From: Promethearchaeota archaeon
GTDB taxonomy: Archaea > Asgardarchaeota > Lokiarchaeia > Sigynarchaeales > SOKP01
Direction of reading: 5' to 3'
Assembly: GCA_014729315.1 (NCBI GenBank)
Contig: WJKD01000798.1
Span: 1-5,512, forward strand
DNA length: 5,512 nucleotides
Part shown: one piece after another, positions 5,302-5,512 of the stretch
How the letters are laid out: the number at the start of each line of letters is the position of its first letter
How positions within the stretch are numbered: position 1 is the stretch's first letter
Made by a program: the position numbers and the translations under genes
Notes under the pieces: model-generated
Databases searched by the model: none
What the model was told of the DNA's origin: nothing
What the model saw: the letters and a program-made list of their open reading frames with translations, nothing else

Positions 5302-5451
5302 TTAACTATTTAAACTTAAATTTCCTGTAAGAATCAAAAGTAAAATTAAAGCTCCTAAGATAATTAGCGCATTAAGAAGTACAACTTTATAAGAACTTGT
5401 ACTTTTAGTCATCTTTTCCATATACTCGTCGCGTTTTGTTTTATTTGACAT
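5302..5451 (-). CDS. 49-residue one-helix membrane protein heading the NfeD/SPFH cluster
   Basis: A short frame on the minus strand. It encodes a polar, charged N-terminus (M-S-N-K-T-K-R-D-E-Y-M-E-K-M-T-K, residues 1-16), a Ser/Thr/Tyr linker, one strong membrane helix (about 23-42, V-V-L-L-N-A-L-I-I-L-G-A-L-I-L-L-L-I-L) and a short polar end (T-G-N-L-S-L-N-S). The basic N-terminal half predicts a cytoplasmic N-terminus and an outside C-terminus. The start is strongly supported by a near-perfect SD (GGGGAGGG, core GGAGG 8 bases before the ATG). It ends 42 bp before the NfeD ATG, in the same direction and with similar SD strength, so it probably belongs to the same operon and may be a small accessory subunit of the NfeD/SPFH membrane complex. 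I recognise no family. A real gene is likely; the functional link is inferred from position only. Confidence 0.68.
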   Translation of the reverse strand: MSNKTKRDEYMEKMTKSTSSYKVVLLNALIILGALILLLILTGNLSLNS

Positions 5452-5458
5452 TTTATTT

Positions 5459-5466
5459 CCCTCCCC
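5459..5466 (-). promoter_or_regulatory. Strong Shine-Dalgarno site of the 49-residue gene
   Basis: The minus strand reads GGGGAGGG, with the GGAGG core 8 bases before the ATG at 5451. It is the strongest SD in the window and is the main evidence that this short frame is translated. Confidence 0.7.
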
Positions 5467-5497
5467 TCTTAATTCCTTTTTAATATTTTTTCTTCCA

Positions 5498-5508
5498 TTA
5501 ATATATTT
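5498..5508 (-). promoter_or_regulatory. Possible TATA box of the small protein/NfeD/SPFH operon
   Basis: The minus strand reads AAATATATTAA. A transcript beginning about 25 bases downstream (near 5477) would have a leader of about 26 bases containing the strong SD. The site is at the window edge and in AT-rich DNA. Alternatively this DNA is the end of an upstream gene, since a frame open from the edge stops at 5469. Confidence 0.3.
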
Positions 5509-5512
5509 CTCA

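Noticed and set aside
5469..5512. Minus-strand frame open from the right edge and stopping at 5469 (ends ...M-E-E-K-I-L-K-R-N)
   Set aside because: Only 13 codons are visible, too few to support a gene end, and the same DNA contains a plausible promoter. It remains possible that an upstream operon gene ends here.

Overview
The window is AT-rich (roughly one third G+C by eye). Its proteins are rich in Lys, Ile and Asn, and it combines purine-rich Shine-Dalgarno (SD) sites with TATA-box-like elements and T-rich gene ends. Together with the gene content (an SPFH/NfeD pair, a HEPN/MNT pair and a YhhN-type membrane protein), this fits an archaeon best. The style resembles Asgard/Lokiarchaeia-type genomes, but that is an impression from composition; no taxonomic marker gene is present and an AT-rich bacterium is not excluded.

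Layout. Nearly everything lies on the minus strand, so transcription runs from right to left. At the right, 5451 to 3225, is a compact membrane-associated cluster: a 49-residue one-helix membrane protein with a very strong SD, an NfeD-family membrane protein with a long His/Asp triplet-repeat loop, a possible 27-residue basic peptide starting directly after the NfeD stop codon, and an SPFH/flotillin-like protein with one membrane helix and a long Ala/Glu-rich coiled coil. T-rich DNA and a perfect 20-bp palindrome followed by a T run close this unit. Next, 3128 to 2226, comes a 300-residue orphan protein with a very basic C-terminal tail. It converges with, and overlaps by 8 bp, a plus-strand 70-residue one-helix membrane protein (2021-2233). 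Divergent from that is a HEPN/MNT pair of the HepT-MntA toxin-antitoxin type (1871 to 1033, genes overlapping by 22 bp). At the left (779 to 111) is a divergent YhhN/TMEM86-type polytopic membrane protein.

How the genes fit together. NfeD-family proteins are known partners of stomatin/flotillin-type SPFH proteins and are often encoded next to them, so the right half probably encodes a membrane-microdomain scaffold (SPFH) plus its NfeD partner and one or two previously unlisted small proteins. The unusual part is the 15-fold Asp-X-X register with many His residues inserted in the first NfeD loop, which looks like a metal-binding or metal-buffering module. The HEPN/MNT pair is a self-contained TA-like module. 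In it the HEPN catalytic Arg is replaced by Lys, while the catalytic His and the Tyr that MntA-type enzymes modify are kept. The YhhN homologue has lost the conserved acidic positions expected at its active site, so its enzymatic activity is doubtful.
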